From contig NZ_RSED01000016.1 in assembly GCF_003933735.1 (NCBI RefSeq), forward strand, positions 426-64,425: a stretch of DNA of 64,000 nucleotides. The letters are read 5' to 3'. The first letter of the stretch is position 1. Each line of letters opens with the position of its first letter. The notes below the pieces were generated by a model. That model worked only from the letters and a program-made list of their open reading frames with translations, did not search any database and was not told the DNA's origin. Of this stretch, positions 55,801-63,576 are shown in pieces. Position numbers and translations under genes: made by a program. This DNA is from Aquabacterium soli. Its GTDB lineage: Bacteria > Pseudomonadota > Gammaproteobacteria > Burkholderiales > Burkholderiaceae_C.

Positions 55801-56316
55801 GACCAACTGCGCATCGGCATCGAATACAACCCGGCGCATGAAGAGAACACCCACGTCACCGGCGATGCCCACCTGAACGTGCCGGCCGACGCAGGCCTGC
55901 GCCTGGCCGCGCGCGCGGGCATCGGCCTGGGCATCACCGGGGCCAGCGCCACCGGGGGCATCGAACTGGGCGGCAGCCTGGGCATCGATGGGGCCGCCGA
56001 GGCCGGCGTGCACGTGGACTGGATGCCGAGCCAGGGCCTGCGCATCGATGCCAACGCGGCCTTCCACGCCGAGCCCAAGTTCAAGTTCGATGTGTCGGGC
56101 TATGTGGCCGTGACCGCGCTGGGCTTCAGCGTCTACGACCAGCGCTGGCAACTGGCCGCCTACGAACTGGGCTCGAACATGCGCTTTGGCGTGAACTTCC
56201 CGGTGCACTACGTGGAAGGCGAGCCCTTCAATGTGTCGATGGAGGACGTGGAGTTCGAAGTGCCAGACGTGGATCCGGGGGCGCTGATCGGGCAGTTGGG
56301 CGAGCAGATCTTCTGA
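52831..56316 (+). CDS. DUF4157 protein with HNH-like motif: candidate injected effector
   Basis: A 1161-residue protein starting at ATG 52831 after AGGAGA. An Ala/Lys/Pro-rich leader holds the short block LSVSEPGDAVEKEADQVAER (65-84) common in eCIS DUF4157 proteins. The DUF4157 domain (about 180-260: NLAPRLEQQFGHDFSNVRIH, and HELTH 247-251) has a zincin-type HExxH. Residues about 360-445 hold a possible HNH nuclease (NGFQVDHIVELQ 393-404, with N419 and N428). From about 520 on, the protein is an extended series of repetitive beta modules. DUF4157 proteins are associated with eCIS cargo, so this is the best effector candidate; nuclease activity is inferred from a short motif only. It is the last gene of the operon. 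Confidence 0.7.
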   Translation: MATAPPVADTKKPAPQPAEKKDGPAAAGGQKAAGGAAKQGADKQGAQDKVTPQQRVDRMAVRAKLSVSEPGDAVEKEADQVAERVSRKVAEPAPAQKEDAAPAAGGAAKAGAAKPPRPQEQAAKQPIARTASGAVPALRQAASPNEAKDRQQQGAVGAAAARQDPNDTQSRIKQQLGQGESLPENLAPRLEQQFGHDFSNVRIHHDGQADVLSKELAAKAFTVGSDIFFASGQYQPGTPAGLQLLAHELTHVVQQKDSVPAVHRRVDPSLASTYVANASTPGAETALGTLQIPGVKSRHLPLYASLAAAGNLKRVKGYGRDGANQRSVWNSTIQVPEAAVRSQLTARSIAPPGNNTDKVAITLGGRNYKRTIPELQAMLKIPEWGRRGTRPANGFQVDHIVELQVSGQMGSGVGNSIENMELLDQPSNSSSGGQIRSGIYTRVDAYLATFTPRPDRGAFLRTTDVVFERVEANGGAGAPAGASAWWSKADIEGAEPLATAQPAPPTREGRPDEFILSSSAGGIEVGRFRHDPAVTTITPQGAAARRLAGMVIQSITLQDAGTGAAATVGSIQAQWDLPPDWQPADPNVTMSLAGDGDYRGYPARIPTPALEFRHLSPVAFDSVSADDGQLKAQGQLTPSLPIFGAPISVTLQGRDVTFSMDYSAGDLRLPIPGLSIDDSTVRLFYSSERGLGVGGQVFFSVARVGSGDLSASFSTGQGIGLEGAFNFDSRLFDRARVRAWWRQGEMGAEGTIGIDQPDKIKGIRSASLTVGVTGNDWSFTGNAALSVPGVSDATVSVRKTDQGMVFDGDVNLSSSALVRSGRIHVNATEQAEGYKLSATGTAQPNIPGVDSQLEVSYDDGAFTASFSGAYARGMMSGNVTVGVTNRSVDEQGNLGGLGDPDAPLVVYGSGSATMRIAPWLQGTAGIRFSPTGEVTVSGEIGLPGSIEMFPRQEINKSLFSLSTQIPIVPGIVAEVGGNLSAKAGIGPGVLDQLRIGIEYNPAHEENTHVTGDAHLNVPADAGLRLAARAGIGLGITGASATGGIELGGSLGIDGAAEAGVHVDWMPSQGLRIDANAAFHAEPKFKFDVSGYVAVTALGFSVYDQRWQLAAYELGSNMRFGVNFPVHYVEGEPFNVSMEDVEFEVPDVDPGALIGQLGEQIF

Positions 56317-56362
56317 GCAGGGTTGCTGCAAAGGGCGACGGATCAAAGCAACACATGCGCCT

Positions 56363-56381
56363 AATTATGATAACCATTCGC
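56363..56381 (+). promoter_or_regulatory. Fur-box-like site upstream of the TonB receptor
   Basis: AATTATGATAACCATTCGC matches the classical 19-base Fur consensus GATAATGATAATCATTATC at 14 positions. It lies 136 bases before the receptor ATG in an AT-rich patch of the 200-base gap (56317-56516). Iron repression of the receptor is the simplest reading. Confidence 0.55.
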
Positions 56382-56516
56382 ATTCGCATGTAAAATTGTG
56401 CGAAGGTGCTGTCTGCCTTTCCGCGGTCCGCGGGTGGGCCTGCCTTCGCAGGGATAGCGGTCTGTGGCCGCTCGGGAGCGCCGAACCTCCATCAACTCTT
56501 CCTTCTGCGGCGCGCC

Positions 56517-58688
56517 ATGAAGTACCTGCATCGCTCACTCGTTCTCAGCCCCATCGTGGGCGCCATCCTGGCCCAGCTGTCGCCGGTTCACGCCCAGGAC
56601 AGTGCAAGCAGCCAGGCGCTTCCTGGCGTCACGGTCAAGGCCACGCGGGGCGCTGGTGTCGAGCGCTCCGAGTCCTATACGGCCCCAGTCGTCAACATTG
56701 GCCGCACGGCGCAGGCACCGCGCGAGATCCCGCAATCGATCTCGGTCGTGACCCGCCAGCAGATCGAGGACACCAACGCCATCACGCTGGAAGACGCGCT
56801 CAAGATGGTCCCCGGCGTCACGCTCAACGGCTACAACGACATGACTGTCTATGTGCGGGGCTTCGAGATCGACGCCATCCAGTACGACGGCGTGCCGGCC
56901 ACCGTGTACGGCACCGCGATGCCCAGCCCCGATCTGGCCCTGGTCGAGCGGGTGGAGGTGCTGCGCGGCGCTGCAGGCTTGCTGCAGGGCGCGGGCAGCC
57001 CGGGTGGTGCCATCAACCTGGTGCGCAAGCGTCCGCGTGAAGCCTTTGGCGCCACGGTGTCTGCCTCGGTCGGCTCATGGGACACCTGGCGCCTGGAAGG
57101 CGACATCACCGGCAAGCTCTCCGATGATGGCCGTGTGCGCGGGCGCGTGGTCGCGGTGACGGAAGAGCGTGGCTCCTACATCGACTACGTGGGCAGCAAC
57201 AAGCAGCTGGCCTATGGCGTGCTGGAGTGGGACCTGACCCGCAGCACCACGCTGAGCCTGGGCGCCAGCTGGCAGCGCATCGATGAGCTGCCGTCTTCCG
57301 ACGGCCTGCCGCGCTACACCACGGGGGAGCACCTCTACCTGCCGCGCAGCACTTTCCTGGGTGCGAACTGGAACTGGCGCACCTTCGAAACCCAGCAGAC
57401 CTTCATCGACCTGGAGCAGCGCCTCGGCGAGAGCTGGAAGGCCAAGGTGTCCTTCAGCACGCTGGATTCGGCGCGTGCTTCCAAGGTGGCGTATTCGAAC
57501 GGGGCACTGAACCCGGCCACGCAGACGGGCGTGCTGTCCCGCTGGGGCGACAACCGCAACGACAGCCAGCAGTGGGGGCTGGAGGCTTCCATAGGTGGGC
57601 CGTTCAGCCTGCTGGGCCGCCAGCACGAGCTGCAGGCTGGTCTTTCGTTCCGGGAGGAAGAGCGCAATCAGCGCAATGTCACCGGCATCATTGGCGCACT
57701 CAACCCGTCCAGCTGGGATCCGGCTGCTGTCACACAGCCAGTGTCGCCCGCGTACTCGCTGCTGAACCACTACGACTACAAGCAGCGTGGCTACTGGGGC
57801 GTGGGTCGTTTCTCGCTGGCCGACCCGGTCAAGCTGATCCTCGGTGGCCGTGTCAGCACCTGGAAGGACGATGGGCAAACCCTGGGCCAGATGGCCAGCA
57901 CGAACCGGGCGTCCTTCAAGGTGACCGACCGCTTCACCCCTTTCGCTGGCCTGGTGTGGGATCTGAACAAGCAGTGGTCCGCCTATGCCAGCTACGCCGA
58001 CGTGTTCAAGGTGCAGTCCAACCGCAACCGCAATGGCGACCTGCTTCCACCGCTGATGGGCACGAACCTCGAACTGGGCATCAAGGGCGACCTGGCCGAT
58101 GGCGCGTTGACCACCTCCTTCGCGCTGTTCCGCATCGAGCAGGAGAACCGCGCCCAGCAGGACGCCGACTTTCCCTGCGCCGTGTTCTCGCCCAACTGCT
58201 ACGTGGCCGAAGGCAAGGTGCGCAGCCAGGGCTTCGAGGCGCAAGTGGCCGGGCAGGTGACCACGGGTTGGCAAGTGTCGGCGGGCTACACCTACAACGT
58301 GCTGGAGTACCTGAAGGACGAGCGCAGCAACGCTGGCGCCATCACCGGGGCACAAGGGCAGACTTTCAGCACCTACACGCCGCGCAACATCGTGCGGCTG
58401 AACACCAGCTACCGCCTGCCAGGCGCGCTCAGCGCCTGGACCTTGGGCGGGGGCCTGTCGACGCAAAGCAGCTGGACCGTGGTGCAGGGCGCGTTGCGTT
58501 GGGAGCAAGAGGCCTACACACTGCTCAACCTCAACGCCAGCTACCGCATCGACCCGCGCTTCACACTGGCCCTGTCGGTCAACAACCTGTCCGACAAGAC
58601 CTACTGGCGCTCGATGAGCGGCACCACCTACGGCAACGTCTATGGTGATCCGCGCAACGCGACGCTGGTGCTGCGCGGCCAGTTCTGA
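56517..58688 (+). CDS. TonB-dependent siderophore receptor
   Basis: A 723-residue outer-membrane receptor. ATG 56517 gives a signal peptide (VLSPIVGAILAQLSPVHAQ); an upstream in-frame start at 56406 does not. The plug domain (about 55-175) has REIPQSISVVTRQQIED and LEDALKMVPGVTLNGYND, then RVEVLRGAAGLLQGAGSPGG. A 22-strand barrel follows and ends in an aromatic residue (VLRGQF). There is no N-terminal STN signalling domain, so it should not act in cell-surface signalling. Substrate unknown; siderophore-type family. It stands alone apart from the Fur-like site. Confidence 0.9.
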   Translation: MKYLHRSLVLSPIVGAILAQLSPVHAQDSASSQALPGVTVKATRGAGVERSESYTAPVVNIGRTAQAPREIPQSISVVTRQQIEDTNAITLEDALKMVPGVTLNGYNDMTVYVRGFEIDAIQYDGVPATVYGTAMPSPDLALVERVEVLRGAAGLLQGAGSPGGAINLVRKRPREAFGATVSASVGSWDTWRLEGDITGKLSDDGRVRGRVVAVTEERGSYIDYVGSNKQLAYGVLEWDLTRSTTLSLGASWQRIDELPSSDGLPRYTTGEHLYLPRSTFLGANWNWRTFETQQTFIDLEQRLGESWKAKVSFSTLDSARASKVAYSNGALNPATQTGVLSRWGDNRNDSQQWGLEASIGGPFSLLGRQHELQAGLSFREEERNQRNVTGIIGALNPSSWDPAAVTQPVSPAYSLLNHYDYKQRGYWGVGRFSLADPVKLILGGRVSTWKDDGQTLGQMASTNRASFKVTDRFTPFAGLVWDLNKQWSAYASYADVFKVQSNRNRNGDLLPPLMGTNLELGIKGDLADGALTTSFALFRIEQENRAQQDADFPCAVFSPNCYVAEGKVRSQGFEAQVAGQVTTGWQVSAGYTYNVLEYLKDERSNAGAITGAQGQTFSTYTPRNIVRLNTSYRLPGALSAWTLGGGLSTQSSWTVVQGALRWEQEAYTLLNLNASYRIDPRFTLALSVNNLSDKTYWRSMSGTTYGNVYGDPRNATLVLRGQF

Positions 58689-58703
58689 GGCGCGATGTCG
58701 ACC

Positions 58704-58727
58704 AAGGGCCGGGCGCTACCGGCCCTT
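58704..58727. terminator. Bidirectional terminator between TonB receptor and LysR genes
   Basis: AAGGGCCGG-GCGCTA-CCGGCCCTT is a perfect 9-bp stem with a 6-base loop. It lies 16 bases after the receptor stop and overlaps the last codons and stop of the convergent LysR gene. Flanking A and T residues are few, but the stem is strong in both directions. Confidence 0.7.
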
Positions 58728-59678
58728 CTTGCGCCGGGCCCGCGTGTCCTGGTGACCGCTGGACAAAGCCGTGTCGTGCTCGGCCAGCAAGCCCACGAAC
58801 CGCTCTCCCGCCGCCGACACCGTGCGCCGCTTCAGCCACGCCACCCCGAAGCGCGCGCGCGTGCCCAGCGCAATGCCCGGCACCACCACCAGCTGCCCGG
58901 CGCGCACCTCTGCCTCGACCATGAAGCGGGGCATCATCGACACGGCGTCGGATTCGAGCAGCATGCTCTTGAGCACGCTGGAGCTGTCGCACTCCAGCGT
59001 GAGCAGCCCTGTGCGCGCCATCGCGGCGCGCTGGGCCTCCGGCACCTCGGCCGCCAGGGCCCGCGCGGCATGCGGCGGCAGGCGCGGGCCGGCCAGCGGG
59101 TAATCGAACAGATCGTCCAGCCGGGGTGAGGCCAACGCGGCCAGCGGGTGCCCGGCGCGGCACACCACCACCGCCTGGTGCGCCGACAGCGCGCGCGAGG
59201 CGAAGTCATCGAGCTGCTCCACCTCGCTGAGCTCCAGCACGATCAGGTCGACGTCGCGTGCGCGCGCCCGCTCGGGCAGCTCCTGCCAGGGAGCCACCAG
59301 CAGGCGCACGCGCAACTGGGGGTGCAGCCGGTTCAGGCGCCCCACCACGGGGCCGATCAAGGCTGAGCCGCCGAAGGGGCCCACGCCGATGCGCAGCTCG
59401 CCCAGCTCCAGCCCGCGTGCCAGGCGGATCTCGTGTTCCAGATCCTGGGTCGAGGCCTCGAAGGCCTGTGCATGGCGCAGCAGCAGGCGCCCCAGTTCGG
59501 TGGGCTCGATCGCGCCGCGCTGGCGCTCGAACAGCGGCCCGCCCACCTGGGCTTCCAGCGCCTGGATGCTGCGCGACAGTGCCGGCTGCGTGATGTGCAG
59601 TGCCTCGGCGGCGCGGCTGAAATTGGCGTGTTCCGCCAGCGCACTCAGGTGCCTCAGGTGACGCAGTTCGATGTTCAT
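58716..59678 (-). CDS. LysR-family transcriptional regulator
   Basis: A 320-residue regulator. The HTH (about 1-60, FSRAAEALHITQPALSRSIQ) is followed by a substrate-binding-like domain. It is divergent from the alkylsulfatase gene with 103 bases between the starts; a paired direct repeat lies there. Divergent LysR regulators usually control their neighbour, so it is the probable activator or repressor of the sulfatase. The C-terminus is basic (RARRKKGR). Confidence 0.9.
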   Translation of the reverse strand: MNIELRHLRHLSALAEHANFSRAAEALHITQPALSRSIQALEAQVGGPLFERQRGAIEPTELGRLLLRHAQAFEASTQDLEHEIRLARGLELGELRIGVGPFGGSALIGPVVGRLNRLHPQLRVRLLVAPWQELPERARARDVDLIVLELSEVEQLDDFASRALSAHQAVVVCRAGHPLAALASPRLDDLFDYPLAGPRLPPHAARALAAEVPEAQRAAMARTGLLTLECDSSSVLKSMLLESDAVSMMPRFMVEAEVRAGQLVVVPGIALGTRARFGVAWLKRRTVSAAGERFVGLLAEHDTALSSGHQDTRARRKKGR

Positions 59679-59691
59679 GCGGGCTCAATGA

Positions 59692-59730
59692 TCAATGCAA
59701 CGGAATCATGGTCGATATGCTTTCAATGCA
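59692..59730 (+). promoter_or_regulatory. Paired direct repeat in the LysR-alkylsulfatase intergenic region
   Basis: TCAATGCA occurs at 59692-59699 and 59723-59730, 31 bases apart (about three helical turns), just upstream of the sulfatase promoter. This is a plausible binding site pair for the divergent LysR protein. Confidence 0.35.
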
Positions 59731-59731
59731 T

Positions 59732-59760
59732 TTGACACATGGTATGCCATTCTCCATGAT
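59732..59760 (+). promoter_or_regulatory. Sigma-70-like promoter of the alkylsulfatase gene
   Basis: A perfect -35 box TTGACA (59732-59737), a 17-base spacer and a -10 box CATGAT (59755-59760, 4 of 6) lie just before the CAGGAG ribosome-binding site. The 5' leader would be short. Confidence 0.5.
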
Positions 59761-59781
59761 GCCGCCGCAGGAGACAATCAC

Positions 59782-61752
59782 ATGACACACCTGCTGAGAT
59801 CGACGATCCCGACCCTGACCGCCATCCTCGCCTTGACGGCCTGCTCACGCGCCACGCCGCCTGTGGACGAGGCGTCCAAGGCCTCGGCCAGCGTGCAGCA
59901 AGCCAACGCCGCCGTCGCGAAGGCGGCCGATCTGTCCGATCCCCCCAGCTTTGCCGATGCGCAGCGCGGGTTCATCGCGGCGCCCACCGGGCAGGTCAAG
60001 GATGCCGATGGCAAGGTGGTCTGGGATTTCTCCGCCTTCGCCTTCATCAAGGGCCCGGCCCCGGCCACCGTCAACCCCAGCCTGTGGCGCCAGGCCCTGC
60101 TCAACAACCACGTGGGCCTGTTCAAGGTGCGCGATGGCATCTGGCAACTGCGCGGGTTCGATCTGGCCAACATCACGCTGATCCAGGGCAAGACCGGCTG
60201 GATCGTCGTGGACACGGCCACTGCGCGCGAAACCTCTGCCGCCGCACTGGCCTTCGCGCGCCAGCACCTGGGCAACCAGCCGGTGTCAGCCGTGGTCTTC
60301 ACGCACAGCCACGTCGACCACTTCGGCGGCGCACTGGGCGTGATCTCGGCCGAAGAGGCCAAGCAGCGCCAGGTGCCCGTGGTGGCCCCGGCCGGTTTCA
60401 TGGAAGAGGCCACCAGCGAGAACGTGCTGATGGGCACGGCCATGGGGCGCCGCTCCATCTACATGTATGGCAACCGCCTGCCGCGCAATGCAGAAGGCCT
60501 GGTCGACAATGGCCTGGGCAAGGCCGTGGCCTATGGCCGCGTGGGCCTGTTGCCGCCCACCGTGGTGGTCGACAAGCCCGAGCAGGAAATGATGCTCGAC
60601 GGCGTGCGCTTCGTGTTCCACAACGTGCCGGGCAGCGAGGCGCCCTCGGAGTTCACCTTCTCGCTGCCCGATCTCAAGGCCTTCTGTGGCGCCGAGCTGA
60701 TGGGCCAGACCCTGCACAACCTGTACACGCTGCGCGGCGCCAAGGTGCGCGATGCGCTCAAGTGGGCCGGCTACCTCGATGCCGCGCTGGACCAGTCCGC
60801 CGGTGCCGAGGTGGTGTTCAACCAGCACCACTGGCCGGTCTGGGGCGCGGACCACATCCGCACTTCCATCGAGCGCCAGCGCGACATCTACCGCTACATC
60901 CACGACCAGACGGTGCGCCTGATGAACGCGGGGCTCACGGGGCCCGAGATCGCCGAGACCCTGGAGCTGCCCAAGGCCCTGCAGGATGAACTCACGATCC
61001 GCGGCTACTACGGCACCGTGCGCCACAACATCAAGGCCGTGTACCAGCACTACCTGGGCTGGTACGACGCCAACCCGGCCAACCTCGATCCGCTGCCGCC
61101 GGTGGATGCTGCCAAGCGCTATGTGGCCCTGGCCGGCGGGGTCGATAAATTGGTGGCCAGCGCACAGCGGGCCTACGACGCGGGCGACTACCGCTGGGCG
61201 GCGGAGCTGCTCAAGCACGCGGTCTACGCCGAGCCTTCCAACCAACCTGCCAAGGCGCTGATGGCCCAATCGTTCGAGCAGATGGGCTACATGGCCGAAT
61301 CATCGGCCTGGCGCAACGCCTACCTCACGGGGGCGCTGGAGCTGCGCCAGGGGCCGCCCGACAAGGGCATTGCACGCGATGCCCTGCTGGACATGCTGCA
61401 GCACACGCCCATCGAGCGCTTCCTGGAGGCCATGTCGGCTTCGCTGAACGGCCCCAAGGCGGGCGACACGCGCCTGAGCGTGAACCTGGTCTTCTCGGAG
61501 CTGGGTGAGAGCTACGTGCTGCGCATCGACAACGGTGTGCTGCACTTCAAGAAGGCGCCGCCGGCGACCGACGCGAACGCCACCCTCACGCTGACCAAGG
61601 CTTTCTTCCTGCGCATGGTCACCGGCGGGGCCGGGGCGAAGGATCTGCTGCTGTCCGACCAGACGAAGATCGACGGCAGCAAGCTGGACCTGGGGCGCTT
61701 CTTCGCGCTGATCGAGAAGGCGCCAGGCACCTTCCCGATCGTCACGCGCTGA
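59782..61752 (+). CDS. Linear primary alkylsulfatase (SdsA-type metallo-beta-lactamase fold), lipoprotein
   Basis: A 656-residue enzyme that hydrolyses primary alkyl sulfates such as dodecyl sulfate to alcohol and sulfate. The two-zinc motif THSHVDHFGG (about 174-183) and later SENVLMGTAMGRRSIYMYG, FTFSLPDLKAFCGAELM and FNQHHWPVWG fit the family; the C-terminal quarter is an SCP2-like domain (RLSVNLVFSELGESYVLRID). ATG 59782 follows CAGGAG. The N-terminus TLTAILALTACSR is a lipobox, suggesting a membrane-anchored periplasmic or surface lipoprotein, unlike the soluble secreted SdsA1 type. Sulfur released could feed the CysB-type regulon, which is inference. Confidence 0.9.
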   Translation: MTHLLRSTIPTLTAILALTACSRATPPVDEASKASASVQQANAAVAKAADLSDPPSFADAQRGFIAAPTGQVKDADGKVVWDFSAFAFIKGPAPATVNPSLWRQALLNNHVGLFKVRDGIWQLRGFDLANITLIQGKTGWIVVDTATARETSAAALAFARQHLGNQPVSAVVFTHSHVDHFGGALGVISAEEAKQRQVPVVAPAGFMEEATSENVLMGTAMGRRSIYMYGNRLPRNAEGLVDNGLGKAVAYGRVGLLPPTVVVDKPEQEMMLDGVRFVFHNVPGSEAPSEFTFSLPDLKAFCGAELMGQTLHNLYTLRGAKVRDALKWAGYLDAALDQSAGAEVVFNQHHWPVWGADHIRTSIERQRDIYRYIHDQTVRLMNAGLTGPEIAETLELPKALQDELTIRGYYGTVRHNIKAVYQHYLGWYDANPANLDPLPPVDAAKRYVALAGGVDKLVASAQRAYDAGDYRWAAELLKHAVYAEPSNQPAKALMAQSFEQMGYMAESSAWRNAYLTGALELRQGPPDKGIARDALLDMLQHTPIERFLEAMSASLNGPKAGDTRLSVNLVFSELGESYVLRIDNGVLHFKKAPPATDANATLTLTKAFFLRMVTGGAGAKDLLLSDQTKIDGSKLDLGRFFALIEKAPGTFPIVTR

Positions 61753-61767
61753 CGGGCGCACGGCCCG
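61753..61767. terminator. Weak hairpin between convergent alkylsulfatase and azoreductase genes
   Basis: CGGGC-GCACG-GCCCG forms a 5-bp stem directly after the sulfatase stop codon. No T-tract follows, so the call is tentative. Confidence 0.3.
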
Positions 61768-61780
61768 CCAGGCAGGGGCA

Positions 61781-62377
61781 TCACACCGTGGCGATGTCCT
61801 TGCGGGCCGACACCAGGGCGGCGTCGCGGGCGTCGGGGCCCAGGGCCAGGCCCTCGGCCGTGATCACGCGGAAATCGGTGATCCCCAGGAAGCCCAGCAC
61901 CTGCTTGAGGTAACCCACGTGCGCCTGGCCCGAGGGCTGGCCCGCGTGCACACCACCGGCCGTGGCCACGATCACCACGCGCTTGCCCTTGGCCAGGCCT
62001 TCCACGCCGTTGGCACCGTAGCGGAAGGTCACGCCGGCCACGGCCACCAGGTCGATCCAGGCCTTGAGCTGGGTCGGCACCGTGAAGTTGTACATCGGGG
62101 CACCCAGCACGATGGTGTCGGCAGCCAGGAATTCGGCCATCACGGCATCCGCCTTGGCGGCCAGTGCCTGCTGCTCGGGTGTGCGCTGATCGGCCGGCGT
62201 GCTGCGGGCGCCGAGCACGGCGGAATCCAGCGGCAGGGCGTCGGGGGCGGCCAGGTCACGGTAGGCCACGCTCACCGAGGGCTCGGCCAGCTTGATGGCT
62301 TCGACGACTTCGGCGGTCAGCAGGCGTGAGGTGGAATGGGCGCCGAGGATGCTCGAATCAAGGTGCAGCAGTTTCAT
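61781..62377 (-). CDS. azoR: FMN-dependent NADH azoreductase
   Basis: A 198-residue flavoprotein that reduces quinones and azo compounds using NADH. ATG 62377 follows TGGAG; an upstream in-frame ATG at 62419 lacks support. Signatures: LLHLDSSILGAHSTSRLL (phosphate-binding), PMYNFTVPTQLKAWIDLV and VIVATAGGVHAG. Length matches E. coli AzoR. It is divergent from a LysR regulator 85 bases away, which probably controls it. Confidence 0.92.
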   Translation of the reverse strand: MKLLHLDSSILGAHSTSRLLTAEVVEAIKLAEPSVSVAYRDLAAPDALPLDSAVLGARSTPADQRTPEQQALAAKADAVMAEFLAADTIVLGAPMYNFTVPTQLKAWIDLVAVAGVTFRYGANGVEGLAKGKRVVIVATAGGVHAGQPSGQAHVGYLKQVLGFLGITDFRVITAEGLALGPDARDAALVSARKDIATV

Positions 62378-62462
62378 GATGGGCTCCAGAAAGTCAGGTT
62401 GTTTGTTCGATGGAGTCATCGTATATTTGGCCCATGAAAAGCACTAGTCGCTGAAATTGGGA

Positions 62463-63404
62463 ATGACTGTTCCATCCATGGTTCAAATGAACCCCGCTGG
62501 CGAGTTGCCAGACCTCAACGACTACCGCTACTTCGCCGTGGTGGTGGATTGCGGGGGGTTTTCGGCCGCCGCGCGGCAGCTTGGCCTTCCCAAATCACGG
62601 CTGTCGCGCCGGGTGGCAGGGCTGGAGGCGCGCCTGGGCGTGCGCCTGCTGCAACGCAGCACCCGCCGCATCACCGTCACGCACGTGGGGCAGCAGGTGC
62701 TGGCCCACTGCCAGGCCCTGCTGCGCGAGGCCGAGGCCGCCGAATGCGCGGCAGCCCGGGTCAAGGCCGAGCCCTCGGGCCGTGTGCGCGTGAGCCTGCC
62801 GATGAACCTGCTGGACATCAGCCTGATCGGCGTGTTCGAGCAGTTCCTGGTGGACCACCCCAAGGTCACGCTCGATGTGATCCAGACCAGCCGACGTGTC
62901 GACCTGATCGAAGAGGGCGTGGACCTGGCCCTGCGCGTGCGCGCCACCGACGACGAAGACCCGCAATGGGCCACGCGCCGCCTCACGCCCACCCGGCCGC
63001 TGCTGGTGGCCAGCCCGGCGTTCGCGGAGGCCCATGGAGGCCTGCGCACCTGGGCGCAACTGGAAACAGCACCGGCCCTGGGCGCGGCAGCGCCCGATGG
63101 CAAGGTGCATCTGAGGCTGGAAGGGCCGGGCGGCGAGGTGAAGAGCCTGGCGCTGGTGCCGCGCCTCTCGAGCGACCATTTCGCGCTGCGCACGCGGGCG
63201 GCGGTGCTGGGCCTGGGCGTGACCATGCTGCCCGAGATGTTCGCCTTGCCGGAGATCGAGGCCGGGCGCCTGGTGGAAGTGCTGCCGGACTGGCGCTTTC
63301 AGCTCAACCACCTGCAGGCGGTCTATGTGAGCCAGCGTGGGCTGTCGCCAGCGGTGCGCGCCCTGCTGGACGCGCTGAGCGAAGTCAGGCCGCTGGGCGT
63401 GTGA
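62463..63404 (+). CDS. LysR-family transcriptional regulator
   Basis: A 313-residue regulator, if the ATG at 62463 is used; ATG 62478 and 62487 are alternatives and no strong ribosome-binding site decides. The HTH contains CGGFSAAARQLGLPKSRLSR and a substrate-binding domain follows (VDLALRVRATDDEDPQW, LGLGVTMLPEMFALPEIEAG). It resembles the AaeR/DsdC-like group that often controls adjacent quinone/azoreductase genes. Its position divergent from azoR suggests it regulates that gene. Confidence 0.9.
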   Translation: MTVPSMVQMNPAGELPDLNDYRYFAVVVDCGGFSAAARQLGLPKSRLSRRVAGLEARLGVRLLQRSTRRITVTHVGQQVLAHCQALLREAEAAECAAARVKAEPSGRVRVSLPMNLLDISLIGVFEQFLVDHPKVTLDVIQTSRRVDLIEEGVDLALRVRATDDEDPQWATRRLTPTRPLLVASPAFAEAHGGLRTWAQLETAPALGAAAPDGKVHLRLEGPGGEVKSLALVPRLSSDHFALRTRAAVLGLGVTMLPEMFALPEIEAGRLVEVLPDWRFQLNHLQAVYVSQRGLSPAVRALLDALSEVRPLGV

Positions 63405-63576
63405 TCGAAAGGGATGGATGGGAGGGGTTGCCGGGCGGCACAGTGGCGCGCCACCCGGTCCCTTCGTGCTTTGTCTGTCTCACTCCACCAGGGCGGCCCG
63501 TAGGGCCCTCCTGTTGCGGCTGATTTTATGGATGAGCGCGCGTTTGCCATCCCCACAGTTGGGGGGGCAGATGGTC

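Noticed and set aside
26677-56316. Contractile cluster as an R-type pyocin or remnant prophage
   Set aside because: It has a Pvc16-type cap, Pvc15-type ATPase, DUF5908 and DUF4157 genes but no lysis cassette, integrase, capsid or terminase genes, so an eCIS fits better.
26677-56316. Type VI secretion system
   Set aside because: No TssJLM membrane complex, TssK or ClpV-type unfoldase and no TssBC-type split sheath; sheath is one large subunit as in eCIS.
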